In this document: positions 31,571-39,760 of the stretch, in pieces
Position numbering within the stretch: position 1 is the stretch's first letter
How the letters are laid out: each line of letters starts with the position of its first letter
From: Actinomadura opuntiae
GTDB taxonomy: Bacteria > Actinomycetota > Actinomycetes > Streptosporangiales > Streptosporangiaceae
DNA: 64,000 bases
Reading direction: 5' to 3'
Assembly: GCF_030283205.1 (NCBI RefSeq)
Contig: NZ_JASNWF010000029.1
Location: 45,178 to 109,177, forward strand
The notes under the pieces: generated by a model
What the model was told of the DNA's origin: nothing
The model's input: the letters and a program-made list of their open reading frames with translations, nothing else
Databases searched by the model: none
Program-made: the position numbers and the translations under genes

Positions 31571-32506
31571 GTGAAGAGCTCGTTCACCCGCGCGCCGGCC
31601 GCGGCGGCGCTCGCGTCCCTGCTCGGCACCGCGGCGGTCGCGGCGCCCGCGCGGGCCGTCGCCGACAAGTATCCGCCCGGCGACGTCGGGACGTCCCTGG
31701 TGAACTTCTTCAACAGCCCGGACGCTGTCGCCGGCGCGAACGACTGGAACTGCAAGCCGAGCCCGGAGCATTCGACGCCGGTCGTGCTCGTCCATGCCAC
31801 CTTCGTGAACCTCGGCACGAACTGGAGCGTGCTGTCGCCGATGCTGGCGAACGAGGGGTACTGCGTCTTCGGCTTCAACTACGGCATGACGCAGCTGTCG
31901 GCGGACCGGATCGGCGGGCTCGGCGACATCGCCGCCTCGGCGAAGACGCTGGACGCGTTCGTCGGCAAGGTGCTCGCCGCGACCGGTGCGAAGCAGGTCG
32001 ATCTGGTCGGGCACTCCCAGGGCGGGATGATGCCGAACTACTACCTCAAGCGGCTCGGCGGCGCGTCCAAGGTCCGGACGTTCGTCGCGCTGGCGCCCAG
32101 CAACCACGGGACGACCGTGCTCGGCATCGTCGACCTGGGCAGGACGCTGAACCTGCTCGGGTTCGCCAACCAGGTGCTGGACGAGGCGGGCGCGCCCGGG
32201 CTCGTCCAGCAGGAGGCCGGGTCGGACTTCCAGAACGCCCTGTTCGGCGACGGCGACACCGTCCCCGGGCCGCGTTACGTCGTCATCGAGACCAGGAACG
32301 ACATCGTCGTCACCCCGTACACGAACGCGTGGCTGAAGGGGGACGGCATCACCAACATCCTCGTCCAGGACCAGTGCCCGGACGACTATGTCGGCCATGT
32401 CGGGATGTTCAACGACAGTCCGGTCATGCAGGACGTCCTTAACCAGCTCGGGGCGAACGCTCCCGGATTCAAGCCCACGTGCACCGGCTACGGCCTGCCT
32501 ATGTGA
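31571..32506 (+). CDS. Secreted triacylglycerol lipase/esterase
   Basis: 311 residues from GTG 31571, behind GGGAGG. The Sec signal peptide (residues 1-30) ends APARAVA. The mature alpha/beta-hydrolase has the oxyanion segment VLVHATFVNLGTNW, the nucleophile GHSQGG (Ser149), a likely Asp near TRNDIVVTPY and His in YVGHVGMFND. Four cysteines (61, 98 and two near the C-terminus) could form disulfides, as expected outside the cell. It belongs to the actinomycete LipA/LipC-type secreted lipases. Its 3' end overlaps the convergent HxlR gene by eight bases. Confidence 0.92.
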   Translation: MKSSFTRAPAAAALASLLGTAAVAAPARAVADKYPPGDVGTSLVNFFNSPDAVAGANDWNCKPSPEHSTPVVLVHATFVNLGTNWSVLSPMLANEGYCVFGFNYGMTQLSADRIGGLGDIAASAKTLDAFVGKVLAATGAKQVDLVGHSQGGMMPNYYLKRLGGASKVRTFVALAPSNHGTTVLGIVDLGRTLNLLGFANQVLDEAGAPGLVQQEAGSDFQNALFGDGDTVPGPRYVVIETRNDIVVTPYTNAWLKGDGITNILVQDQCPDDYVGHVGMFNDSPVMQDVLNQLGANAPGFKPTCTGYGLPM

Positions 32507-33176
32507 TCGCCTTCCGCGTCTTCGGCGTGGGAAGGCGGAACAGGTCGCCGAGCCTGCGGGCGACCTCGGCGTTGCCCGACACGGAGGCGCGCCCGGCCTC
32601 GACCGCTCCGCTCATCGACGAGCGGCCCGACGCCATCGCGATCAGCGTGTCCTCGCTCATCGCGATGGACGCGTCGGGCCGCTGCGCCGGTCCGTGCACC
32701 ATCCGGACCTCGCCGTCGTCGACGAGCGCGTGGAAGACCTCGTCTCCAACGCGGAACTCGTAGACCGCGTGCAGGCCCGCCGAGGCTTCCGGGACGAAGC
32801 ACGCCTCCAAGCCGAGCACCGCCCATCCGGGATGGAACGTCTCGCCCTCACGCGGTTCGCCGAGCGCCCATGTCATGCCCCAGCGCGCCAGCGCCAGCAC
32901 CGCCGGGCCGAGTTCCTCGCCCGCCTCGGTGAGCGCGTACGCGGCGGTGCGGGCGGGCGGCGGCAGCGTGACCTTGTGCGCGAGCCCCTCCCGTTCGAGG
33001 TGCTTCAGCCGCGCCGCGAGCAGACCGGTGCCGAGGCCGCGCAGGCTCGCCTGCAGGTCGCCGAAGCGTTTCGGCCCGGTCAGCAGCTCGCGGATCAGCA
33101 GCAGCGTCCAGCGCTCGCCGACGATGTCGAGGGTCCGCGCCGTCGCGCAGTACTGGTTGTAGGTCCGCTGCTCCAC
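32499..33176 (-). CDS. HxlR-family transcriptional regulator with C-terminal sterol-carrier-like domain
   Basis: 225 residues. The HxlR winged helix spans residues 1-105 (YCATARTLDIVGERWTLLLI, RELLTGPKRFGDLQASL) and the redox-type Cys is in YNQYCATA. The C-terminal half (VYEFRVGDEVFHALVDDGEV and MSEDTLIAMASGRSS) resembles an SCP2 lipid-binding domain, a known fusion in actinomycetes. TAGAGT six bases before the GTG start implies a leaderless mRNA. It is the last gene of the LLM-hydrolase-HxlR strand. Confidence 0.88.
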   Translation of the reverse strand: MEQRTYNQYCATARTLDIVGERWTLLLIRELLTGPKRFGDLQASLRGLGTGLLAARLKHLEREGLAHKVTLPPPARTAAYALTEAGEELGPAVLALARWGMTWALGEPREGETFHPGWAVLGLEACFVPEASAGLHAVYEFRVGDEVFHALVDDGEVRMVHGPAQRPDASIAMSEDTLIAMASGRSSMSGAVEAGRASVSGNAEVARRLGDLFRLPTPKTRKAIT

Positions 33177-33185
33177 CGCAACACT

Positions 33186-33842
33186 CTAAGCGCCCGCCTC
33201 CAGGGTCAGCCGGGCCAGGACGTCCGGGTGGGGGAGCATCACGTTGTGCGGGCCGTCGATCGGTACCGTCCGGTACCCGATGGCCTTGCCGCACTGCTCG
33301 AACGGGACGGTCTGCGGCCGGCAGAAGATCGCCGTGCCGGGGATCCGGTCGACGGCGCCGGTGAGCCGGGTCGGCTCGCTGAACGTGCGGGCCGGCTGCG
33401 GGCGCATGCGGTCGGTCAGCATGGCCGCGTCGTTCGGGTCGTCGATGCCGAACGCGGCGGGCGGCGGGACGGCGATCCGGCCGTCCGACGTGCGGTTTTC
33501 AAGTGCCTCGACGAACGGCCCGGGGGCCAGGTCGTAGAGGCTCGTCCCGTCGGGTCCGGCCCAGCCGTCCACGAGGACGATATGGCGGACGCGGTCGGCC
33601 CGCTGATCGGCGGCCTCCCGGACGACCAGCCCCGCATAGCTGTGCCCGACAAGGACGACGTCGTCGTCATCGACGCCGTCCAGCGCCGCGACGACCTCGG
33701 CGGCGTGGTCGTGGAGCCCGACGTCTCCTTCCCCGAGCGCGGGGGCGAGCGTGCGGGCGCCGGCGTCGTGCAGGAACGGGATCACCCGGTCCCAGGCCCA
33801 GGGACCGTGCCAGGCACCGGCGACGAGGACGAACGTGGTCAT
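33186..33842 (-). CDS. Alpha/beta hydrolase
   Basis: 218 residues starting MTTFVLVAGAWHGPWAWDRV, the form seen in salicylate-esterase/hydroxynitrile-lyase-like hydrolases. Nucleophile Ser68 in VGHSYAG, catalytic His in DGPHNVMLPHPD. It overlaps the LLM oxidoreductase stop by ATGA, so the two are cotranslated. A methyl-ester or lactone substrate is possible but not shown. Confidence 0.88.
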   Translation of the reverse strand: MTTFVLVAGAWHGPWAWDRVIPFLHDAGARTLAPALGEGDVGLHDHAAEVVAALDGVDDDDVVLVGHSYAGLVVREAADQRADRVRHIVLVDGWAGPDGTSLYDLAPGPFVEALENRTSDGRIAVPPPAAFGIDDPNDAAMLTDRMRPQPARTFSEPTRLTGAVDRIPGTAIFCRPQTVPFEQCGKAIGYRTVPIDGPHNVMLPHPDVLARLTLEAGA

Positions 33843-34780
33843 GAGGAAGCCTCCATGCGGACGAGGGGACGGACGCGACCGGCGAACTGTTCAAGGGCGG
33901 TCTCGTAGTCGTCGGTCGCGAAACGGACCACGATGTGACGGGCGCCCGCCTCGACGTACCGGTTCAGCCAGGCGGCGGCGTCGTCCGGTGTGCCGGCGAA
34001 CATCGCCTGGATCGAGGCGATGAACTCAAGGGGCGCGTTGTAGTAGCGCTCGATGCTCTTCCGGAGCCGTTCCCGCGCACGCTCCGGGTCGTCGTCCAGG
34101 CAGAACGTCGCGTACAGGGCCGGGGTGACCGGACGCTGCGCCGACTGCCGGATCGCGTCCGCCTCCTGCGCGTACGTGGCGTGCGAGGGCGGATAGGGCA
34201 GCCAGCCGTCCGCGATGCGCGCGACCCGGCGCAGCGCGGGCCCGCCGCCGGCGAGCCAGATCGGCGGTCCGCCGGGCTGGGCGGGTGGCGGCGCGATGCT
34301 CACGTCCTCGAACGCGAAGTGCTCGCCCTTGAACGAGACGGCGTCCCCGGACCAGAGCAGCCGCATCGCCTCGATCGACTCCTCCAGCCGGCGGCCCCGG
34401 GACGCGAAGTCGACGCCGAGCGCCGCGAACTGCGCCCGGGTCGCGTCGGTCGGGAAGCCCGCGCCCATGCCGGCGATCACCCGTCCGCCGCTGAGCCGGT
34501 CGAGGGTGCCGAGCTGGTGCGCGAGCAGGATCGGGTGCCGCAGCGCGGGCAGCAGCACCGCCGTGCCGAGCGCCACCCGCCGCGTGGCCTGCGCCACGGC
34601 GGCCATGAGCAGCAGCGGGTCGGCCCGCTGCCGGGTGATGGGGCTGTCGCCCGCCCAGACCGAGTCGTAGCCGAGCGCCTCGGCGCGTCCGGCCTGCTCG
34701 ACGAGCCGGTGCGGCGCGTGCTCGCCCGTCACGGTCTGGTCGCGGGTCGGCAGCAGGTAGCCGAACCGTAGCTCCGCCAT
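33839..34780 (-). CDS. LLM-class (probably F420-dependent) oxidoreductase
   Basis: 313 residues with the luciferase-like TIM-barrel signatures AEALGYDSVWAGDSP, RRVALGTAVLLPALRHP, DRLSGGRVIAGMGAGFP and PPIWLAGGGPALRRVARIAD. In actinomycetes this group mostly uses F420H2. It is similar throughout to the paralogue at 49403-50377 (shared DGWLPYPP and VTPAL-A blocks). It is divergent from ohr across a 100-bp region of nested inverted repeats and starts the LLM-hydrolase pair. Confidence 0.88.
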   Translation of the reverse strand: MAELRFGYLLPTRDQTVTGEHAPHRLVEQAGRAEALGYDSVWAGDSPITRQRADPLLLMAAVAQATRRVALGTAVLLPALRHPILLAHQLGTLDRLSGGRVIAGMGAGFPTDATRAQFAALGVDFASRGRRLEESIEAMRLLWSGDAVSFKGEHFAFEDVSIAPPPAQPGGPPIWLAGGGPALRRVARIADGWLPYPPSHATYAQEADAIRQSAQRPVTPALYATFCLDDDPERARERLRKSIERYYNAPLEFIASIQAMFAGTPDDAAAWLNRYVEAGARHIVVRFATDDYETALEQFAGRVRPLVRMEASS

Positions 34781-34809
34781 GAGTCACCTCCGGTGGTCGT
34801 TCCGGGGCG

Positions 34810-34866
34810 ATCCTAGACATTGACTTCCTGATTTTGAAGTCTAGGATTCATTTTCAGGAAGTCAAT
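34810..34866. promoter_or_regulatory. Nested inverted repeats between LLM and ohr genes
   Basis: ATCCTAGAC (34810-34818) is complementary to GTCTAGGAT (34839-34847). Overlapping it, ATTGACTTCCTGA (34819-34831) is an exact complement of 34854-34866. The core GACTTC occurs three times in alternating orientation. This AT-richer block fills the gap between the divergent starts and probably binds one or more redox regulators. Confidence 0.7.
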
Positions 34867-34880
34867 CGAAGGGAGCACGG

Positions 34881-35309
34881 ATGACAGCGCCGCTCTACAC
34901 GGCGGAGGCACGCGTGACCGGCGGCAGGAACGGGCACGGCCGCACGTCCGACGGCCGCCTCGACCTCACCCTGCGGATGCCCAAGGAGATGGGCGGCGAC
35001 GGCGAGGGCGTCAACCCCGAGCAGCTCTTCGCCCTCGGCTACGCCTCCTGCTTCGGCTCCACGCTCAGCGTGCTCGGGCGGCTCAAGGGCCTCGCGGCGG
35101 ACGACGCCGTGATCGACGGGAGGGCGATGCTCATCCCGTCCGGGGGCGGCACCTTCAAGCTGGGCGTCGAACTCGACGTCGACCTGCCCTCGCTCACCGG
35201 CCCCGAGGCGGCCGACCTGGTGCGCGCGGCGCACCGGTCGTGCCCGTACTCCAACGCGACGCGCGGCAACATCGACGTCGCGATCACCGTCAACGGGACG
35301 GCCCTCTAG
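34881..35309 (+). CDS. ohr: Organic hydroperoxide resistance protein (Ohr/OsmC family)
   Basis: 142 residues. The two catalytic cysteines are at 57 (GYASCFGSTL) and 121 (HRSCPYSNATRGN), with the Ohr-type start TAEARVTGGRNGHGRTSDG. It reduces organic and lipid hydroperoxides using dihydrolipoyl or related thiols. The ribosome site GAAGGGAG is clear. Ohr genes are usually controlled by a MarR-type OhrR; none is adjacent, so the repeats at 34810-34866 may bind an unlinked OhrR or the nearby HxlR protein. Confidence 0.93.
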   Translation: MTAPLYTAEARVTGGRNGHGRTSDGRLDLTLRMPKEMGGDGEGVNPEQLFALGYASCFGSTLSVLGRLKGLAADDAVIDGRAMLIPSGGGTFKLGVELDVDLPSLTGPEAADLVRAAHRSCPYSNATRGNIDVAITVNGTAL

Positions 35310-35344
35310 CAGCCCGCGGCCGCCGCGACCAGCGACCAGCCGCC

Positions 35345-35414
35345 GCGACCAGCGGCCTGCGACCAGCGGCCTGCGACCAGCGGCCTGCGACCAGCGGCCT
35401 GCGACCAGCGGCCC
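35345..35414. repeat. 14-bp tandem repeat (five units)
   Basis: GCGACCAGCGGCCT is repeated at 35345, 35359, 35373 and 35387, and with a final C at 35401. Related fragments precede it. The array lies 35 bp after the ohr stop and ends 62 bp before the next start. Confidence 0.9.
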
Positions 35415-35476
35415 GCGGCCGCGATTTTTCTCCGCCGGGGGAACAACCTTTCGGCGGTTCGCCGGTCTAGTAGGGC

Positions 35477-36019
35477 ATGACGTTCGAACGAGCCCCGGCC
35501 GTCTCCCCGGCCGGGGCCCACCCCTCCCGGCCGCCGGCACCGCCGGCCGCCAAGGCGACCGATGTCGCGGAACTCTTCCAGGCGCACCACCTTTCACGAC
35601 GTCTTCCGCACCGGCGCGGTCGCCCAGCAGGAGCAGCGCCAGCCGGACGAGCGAAACACCGCCGCCACCGCGGGTCGTCCGCCCCTCCGGACGACCTGCT
35701 CGCCTACGCCCGCGCCGCCCTGGTCAACGCCTGCCGGACGGTGCTGCGCCGCCGCGCCCTGACGCGCCGGTTCACCGAGCCGCCGGTCCCGGTCTGGTCG
35801 GCGGAGAACGACGTGGTGATCGCCGAGGACCGGCGGCGGGTGCTGCGCGCCCTCGCCCGGCTCGCGCCCCGGCAGCGGGAGGCGATCGTCCTGCGGTACT
35901 ACCTCGACCTGCCCGAGGCCGAGATCGCGTCCGCGATGGGCGTCGGCGTCGGCACGGTCAAGTCGACGCTGTCGCGCGGGCTGACCGCGCTTCGCGCGCG
36001 CTACGAGGAGGAACAGTGA
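35477..36019 (+). CDS. SigE-like ECF sigma factor with an inverted internal segment (probably inactive)
   Basis: The open frame gives 180 residues. The C-terminal half is a normal ECF sigma: YARAALVNACRTVLRRRA (end of region 2) and APRQREAIVLRYYLDLPEAE plus GVGTVKSTLSRGLTALRARY (region 4). Region 2 is disrupted: after ATDVAELFQAHH comes a basic run, LSRRLPHRRGRPAGAAPAG. The reverse complement of 35591-35657 reads VSLVRLALLLLGDRAGAEDV and then VK in the correct frame, which is the missing region 2.1-2.2. About six residues after EDVV (QDAFxxL) still appear to be lost. As sequenced, core-polymerase binding should fail. The membrane partner overlaps by GTGA. Confidence 0.75.
   Translation: MTFERAPAVSPAGAHPSRPPAPPAAKATDVAELFQAHHLSRRLPHRRGRPAGAAPAGRAKHRRHRGSSAPPDDLLAYARAALVNACRTVLRRRALTRRFTEPPVPVWSAENDVVIAEDRRRVLRALARLAPRQREAIVLRYYLDLPEAEIASAMGVGVGTVKSTLSRGLTALRARYEEEQ
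35591..35657. other. Apparent 67-bp micro-inversion inside the sigma gene
   Basis: The block is bounded by TTTC (35592-35595) and GAAA (35653-35656), a 4-bp inverted microhomology. Read on the minus strand it is sigma region 2 coding sequence; read as is, it breaks the domain. The reading frame is open in both orientations. Confidence 0.7.
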
Positions 36020-37125
36020 GCCCTCTGCCCGAAGACCTGGTGCGCGGCGCGCTCGCCGACGCCGCCGGCACGGTCACGCCCGAGAGCCTGCGGCCCCTGG
36101 CCGCACCCGCTCCCCGGCGGCGGCGCCGGCTCGTCCTGCCGATCGGCGTCGCCGCCGTGGCCGCCGCCGCGCTGGCCGTCGTCGCGCTGGTCGCCCGGCC
36201 GTCCGCGCCTCCGCCGGAACCGCGGATGTCGCTCGCGGCCTATGCGGGCGCCGAGTACGTCCTCGTCGGCGCGATGCCGCCCGGACAGCCCGTGACGGTG
36301 AGGAGCGCCGCGACCGGCAAGCGGATCGTCTCCGTTCCCTCACCGCCCGGTACGAGCGGGTTCTGGGACGCCGCCGGGACGGGCGACGACCGCACCTTCG
36401 TCCTCACCACCGTCGACGTCCCCCGATCCCGGATCCACTTCTACCGGCTACGCCTGAACGCCGACGGCGTCCCGCAGCAGTTCGCGGAGATGCCGCAGGC
36501 GGCCCTGGACGGCCTCCCCGGCGGAGGCCCCGAAGTGCTCGCCGCCACCCGCGACCAGAGCAAGATCGCGTACGTCACCGAGCGCGGGGGCAAGCTCAGC
36601 GTCGCCAACGGCGGCTACTCCCTCACCGGCGACGACCGGATCCGCGAGCGCATCAACGTCATCGACGTCCGGACCGGTGAGCGCCGCGCCGTCGAGCTCC
36701 CGCGGGGCAACATCGTCGACAAGCTGGTCTGGACGCCCGACGGCCGCCACCTGCTCTTCGTCTCCGAGACGCCCGAGGGCGTGCGCGTGCTCGACCCGGC
36801 CACCGGCAAGATCCGCTCGCTCCGGCTGGGCCCGTCCGGAACGGTGCTGATCGGCGCCTCCGCCGACCCCGGCAGCACCCACATGGTCGCCCTCGTCACC
36901 AGCGGAGGGCAGGGGCACGTCAAGTGGTACTCGCTCGCGACCGGGAAGGTCGACCGCGACGTGCCCTTGGGTCCGGTCCGCCCCGACGCCTCCGCCATGG
37001 TCGGCTTCGGGGACACGATCGTGGCGGAGATCGACGAGTACCTGTACAAGGTCACCGGCGACACGGTCCACAGGCAGCGGAAGCCGCCGGGGATCGTCGA
37101 CCTCGGGCCCGGCAGCACCTGGTGA
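36016..37125 (+). CDS. Single-span membrane protein with beta-propeller-like outer domain
   Basis: 369 residues from GTG 36016, overlapping the sigma stop by four bases. A short cytoplasmic N-terminus (residues 1-35) and one span (RLVLPIGVAAVAAAALAVVA, about 38-60) precede an extracytoplasmic domain with repeated strand motifs such as IDVRTGERRAVELP, VWTPDGRHLLFVSE and LDPATGKIRSLRL, typical of WD40/TolB-like propellers. Genes in this position beside SigE-like ECF sigmas often encode their anti-sigma or sensor partner, but no zinc-binding anti-sigma motif is visible. Confidence 0.75.
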   Translation: MSPLPEDLVRGALADAAGTVTPESLRPLAAPAPRRRRRLVLPIGVAAVAAAALAVVALVARPSAPPPEPRMSLAAYAGAEYVLVGAMPPGQPVTVRSAATGKRIVSVPSPPGTSGFWDAAGTGDDRTFVLTTVDVPRSRIHFYRLRLNADGVPQQFAEMPQAALDGLPGGGPEVLAATRDQSKIAYVTERGGKLSVANGGYSLTGDDRIRERINVIDVRTGERRAVELPRGNIVDKLVWTPDGRHLLFVSETPEGVRVLDPATGKIRSLRLGPSGTVLIGASADPGSTHMVALVTSGGQGHVKWYSLATGKVDRDVPLGPVRPDASAMVGFGDTIVAEIDEYLYKVTGDTVHRQRKPPGIVDLGPGSTW

Positions 37126-37176
37126 CGTCACCGGGCCGCGCGCGCGGCTGAGCGTGCGCGGACCCGCTGTCCCCGG

Positions 37177-37752
37177 TCAGGTGGCGGCCCTGGCGCGGAC
37201 CAGCGGGAGGAAGATCTCGTCCACGATCTCGACCAGCACCTCGTCCGGCACGGGACGGTCCGTGAGCAGCATCTCGTGCCGGACGAGGTCGGCCGGCATC
37301 CGGGCGATCCGCGGCGTCACCGCGTCCGGCGGGACCTCGCCCCGCTCGGCGGCGCGGCCCAGGATGACCGCCATCGCGTCCGGGATCACCTCGAACGTCT
37401 CCGGCCCCAGCTCGTGGGCCTCCGCCATCAGGCCGTGGACCAGGTCCGGCCCGAACTCCTGGAAGCGCCGCGCCATGTACCGCAGGACGGTCAGGACGTC
37501 GCCGCGCAGGCTCCCGGTGTCCGGCACGTCGTCCCTGATCGAGGAGTACCGGTGCCGCATCGCGGCCAGTGCGAGGTCGGCCCGGTTCTGCCAGCGCCGG
37601 TAGATCACCTGCTTGCCGGTCCGCGCGCGCGCCGCGACGTTCTCGACGGTCAGCCCCGCGTAGCCGGACGCCTCGAGCTCGTCCCACACCGCGTCCAGGA
37701 TCGCCGCCTCCAGCGCGGCGCCGCGGCGCCGTGCCTTCGCCTCCGCGGTCAC
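37177..37752 (-). CDS. TetR-family transcriptional regulator
   Basis: 191 residues from GTG 37752, with GGGGGAGG eight bases upstream; the ATG at 37767 is less likely because it abuts the operator. Helix-turn-helix YAGLTVENVAARARTGKQVI and YRRWQNRADL, with an effector domain of the TetR_C_16-like type. It is divergent from a DHA2 drug exporter, with two matching dyads in the gap, and is probably its repressor. Confidence 0.92.
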   Translation of the reverse strand: MTAEAKARRRGAALEAAILDAVWDELEASGYAGLTVENVAARARTGKQVIYRRWQNRADLALAAMRHRYSSIRDDVPDTGSLRGDVLTVLRYMARRFQEFGPDLVHGLMAEAHELGPETFEVIPDAMAVILGRAAERGEVPPDAVTPRIARMPADLVRHEMLLTDRPVPDEVLVEIVDEIFLPLVRARAAT

Positions 37753-37767
37753 GGCCCTCCCCCTCAT

Positions 37768-37833
37768 AAGAGACCTTGCGTCTCTTGTTCGGACCAGCCT
37801 ACACTCCGGACCCGTTAGAGACGCTCCGTCTCT
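37768..37833. promoter_or_regulatory. Two TetR operators before the DHA2 exporter
   Basis: The dyad AGAGAC-N5-GTCTCT occurs twice: AAGAGAC/GTCTCTT at 37768-37786 and AGAGAC/GTCTCT at 37817-37833, centres 48 bp apart. Both have five-base spacers. The second lies just before the exporter's AAGGGAGGT ribosome site. Confidence 0.8.
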
Positions 37834-37847
37834 TAAGGGAGGTCCGC

Positions 37848-39275
37848 ATGACCACCGGCACCCGCGCCGCGCCCGAACGGCTCGACCCCGCCCTGCTCAA
37901 GCTCGCCGGCGTCCTCGTCGCCGGTGCGCTCGCCCCGCTGCTCGACAGCACGATCGTCAACGTCGCGGTCGCCCGGCTCGGCCGCGACCTGCACGCCCCG
38001 GTGGCCACGATCCAGTGGGTGATCACCGCGTACCTGCTGGCCCTCGGCATGGCGATCCCGCTGACCGGCTGGGCCGAGGGCCGCTTCGGCGCCCGCCGGA
38101 TGTGGCTGTTCTCCCTCGGCCTGTTCCTGCTCGGCTCGGTGCTGTGCGGGCTCGCCTGGAACGTCGGCTCGCTGATCGCCTTTCGCGTCGTGCAGGGCGC
38201 CGGCGGCGGGCTGATGATGCCGGTCATGCAGACCCTGCTGATGCGCGCCGCCGGAGGCCGGCAGATCGGGCGGCTGATGGCCGCCATCAGCATGCCCGCC
38301 CTGGTCGGGCCGATCCTCGGCCCCGTCATCGGCGGGCTCATCGCGGGCAACGCCAGCTGGCGGTGGATCTTCTATGTCAACGTGCCGCTGTGCATCGCCG
38401 CATTGGCCCTCGCCTGGCGCGGCCTGCCGGACACCCCGCCACGGGGCGGCGTCCGGCCCGACATCACCGGCATGCTGCTCCTGTCGCCCGCGCTCGCCGC
38501 GCTCATCTACGGGCTCTCGCAGGTGAACGGCGGGTTCGGGCGGGCCTCCGTGCTCGTCCCGCTCGTGGCTGGGGCCTTGCTGCTTGCCGCGTTCATCGTC
38601 CACGCGGTGCGCACGCCGTCCGAACCGGCCATCGACCTGCGGCTGTTCCGCAAGCGCGCGTTCGCCGCGTCCGCGGCCCTGCTGTTCCTGTCAGGGCTGT
38701 CGCTGTTCGGCGCGATGCTGCTGCTACCGCTCTACTACCAGCAGGTCCGCGGCCACGGCGTGGTCGAGGCCGGTCTCCTGCTCGCGCCGCAGGGCTTGGG
38801 GAGCCTGCTCGTCCGCACGCGCCTCGGTGCCCTCACCGACCGGCTCGGTCCCCGCCCGGTCGTGCTGGTCTGCCTCGTCCTGACCGTCCTCGGCACCCTC
38901 GCCTACGCCGAGGCCGGACCGCACACCAGCGAATGGCTTCTGGGCGCGTCCCTGGTCGTCCGCGGGGCCGGGCTCGGCGGCGTCACGCTCGCCGTCATGA
39001 CCGCCGCCTACCAGGGCCTCGGCCCGGCCGAGATCCCGCACGCCAGCAGCGCCACCCGGATCATCGTGCAGATCGGCGGCTCGTTCGGCGCCGCCGTCCT
39101 CGCCGTCGTCCTCCAGCACCAGTTGTCCGGCGGCGCCACCCCGGTCACCGCCTACGCGCACGCCTTCTGGTGGTCCCTCGCCTTCACCGCACTGGCCGCC
39201 GTCCCCGCCCTCTTCCTGGCCGGACCGGGCCAGACAGGGCGCTCACCAGCGGGTTCTTCGGGGACGCGAGGGTGA
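37848..39275 (+). CDS. DHA2-family (EmrB/QacA) MFS multidrug exporter
   Basis: 475 residues and 14 predicted spans. Motif D1-like LLDSTIVNVAVARLGRDL, the region WVITAYLLALGMAIPLTGWA, motif A-like EGRFGARRMWLFSLG and motif C-like MPALVGPILGPVIGGLI identify a proton-coupled drug antiporter of the 14-span branch. ATG 37848 has AAGGGAGGT upstream. It is controlled by the divergent TetR protein. A stem-loop follows the stop. Confidence 0.93.
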   Translation: MTTGTRAAPERLDPALLKLAGVLVAGALAPLLDSTIVNVAVARLGRDLHAPVATIQWVITAYLLALGMAIPLTGWAEGRFGARRMWLFSLGLFLLGSVLCGLAWNVGSLIAFRVVQGAGGGLMMPVMQTLLMRAAGGRQIGRLMAAISMPALVGPILGPVIGGLIAGNASWRWIFYVNVPLCIAALALAWRGLPDTPPRGGVRPDITGMLLLSPALAALIYGLSQVNGGFGRASVLVPLVAGALLLAAFIVHAVRTPSEPAIDLRLFRKRAFAASAALLFLSGLSLFGAMLLLPLYYQQVRGHGVVEAGLLLAPQGLGSLLVRTRLGALTDRLGPRPVVLVCLVLTVLGTLAYAEAGPHTSEWLLGASLVVRGAGLGGVTLAVMTAAYQGLGPAEIPHASSATRIIVQIGGSFGAAVLAVVLQHQLSGGATPVTAYAHAFWWSLAFTALAAVPALFLAGPGQTGRSPAGSSGTRG

Positions 39276-39318
39276 GATTCACGTTTCTGTCCAAGTGGGC
39301 ACTGTGGCGCGTGAATCT
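39275..39318. terminator. Stem-loop at the exporter stop
   Basis: AGATTCACG (39275-39283) is complementary to CGTGAATCT (39310-39318) with a 26-base loop. It begins within the stop codon of the exporter and may end its transcript; the long loop makes this uncertain. Confidence 0.45.
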
Positions 39319-39376
39319 TTGATCTCATAGTGCAGCGAAATCAGCACATAGAGTCACGTCGGGTCTAGGGGGGACT

Positions 39377-39760
39377 ATGGTCGGGGACTCGAAGGTGTCG
39401 CGGGACGGGGCCGGAGGGCGGGGGCGGCCCGAGCGTCCCGGGCGTTATGCGCCGCTCGCGAGGGACGTGAAGTTCCTGCGGCTCAGGAGGAGGTTCCTGC
39501 GCGCGGCCGCGGCGATCACCGCGGTCTTCTTCGGGTGGTACGCGGTGTACGTCGGGCTGTCGGCGTTCGCGCGGGGGTTCATGGCGCGGCAGGTCGCCGG
39601 GCACGTCAACGTGGCGCTGCTGCTCGGGCTGCTGCAGTTCGCGTCGACGTTCCTGCTGGCCTGGGGCTACGTGATGTACGCGCGGCGGCGGCTGGACCCG
39701 CTGGCGGCGGAGCTGCGGTCGCGGCGCCCGTCGTCCTACGGCAACGGGGTGAGGCGGTGA
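39377..39760 (+). CDS. DUF485 membrane protein, partner of the symporter
   Basis: 127 residues. After a basic N-terminus it has the DUF485 core: LRRRFLRAAAAITAVFFGWY, a second span LLLGLLQFASTFLLAWGYVM, and the YARRRLDPLAAELR end. DUF485 proteins are the standard small companion of acetate/solute symporters (YjcH-ActP type). Its stop overlaps the next ATG (TGATG). Confidence 0.93.
   Translation: MVGDSKVSRDGAGGRGRPERPGRYAPLARDVKFLRLRRRFLRAAAAITAVFFGWYAVYVGLSAFARGFMARQVAGHVNVALLLGLLQFASTFLLAWGYVMYARRRLDPLAAELRSRRPSSYGNGVRR

Noticed and set aside
29320..31878. An 852-codon minus-strand frame across the P450 and lipase genes
   Set aside because: It is the antisense shadow of two well-supported plus-strand genes and has Arg/Pro-rich composition with no motif.
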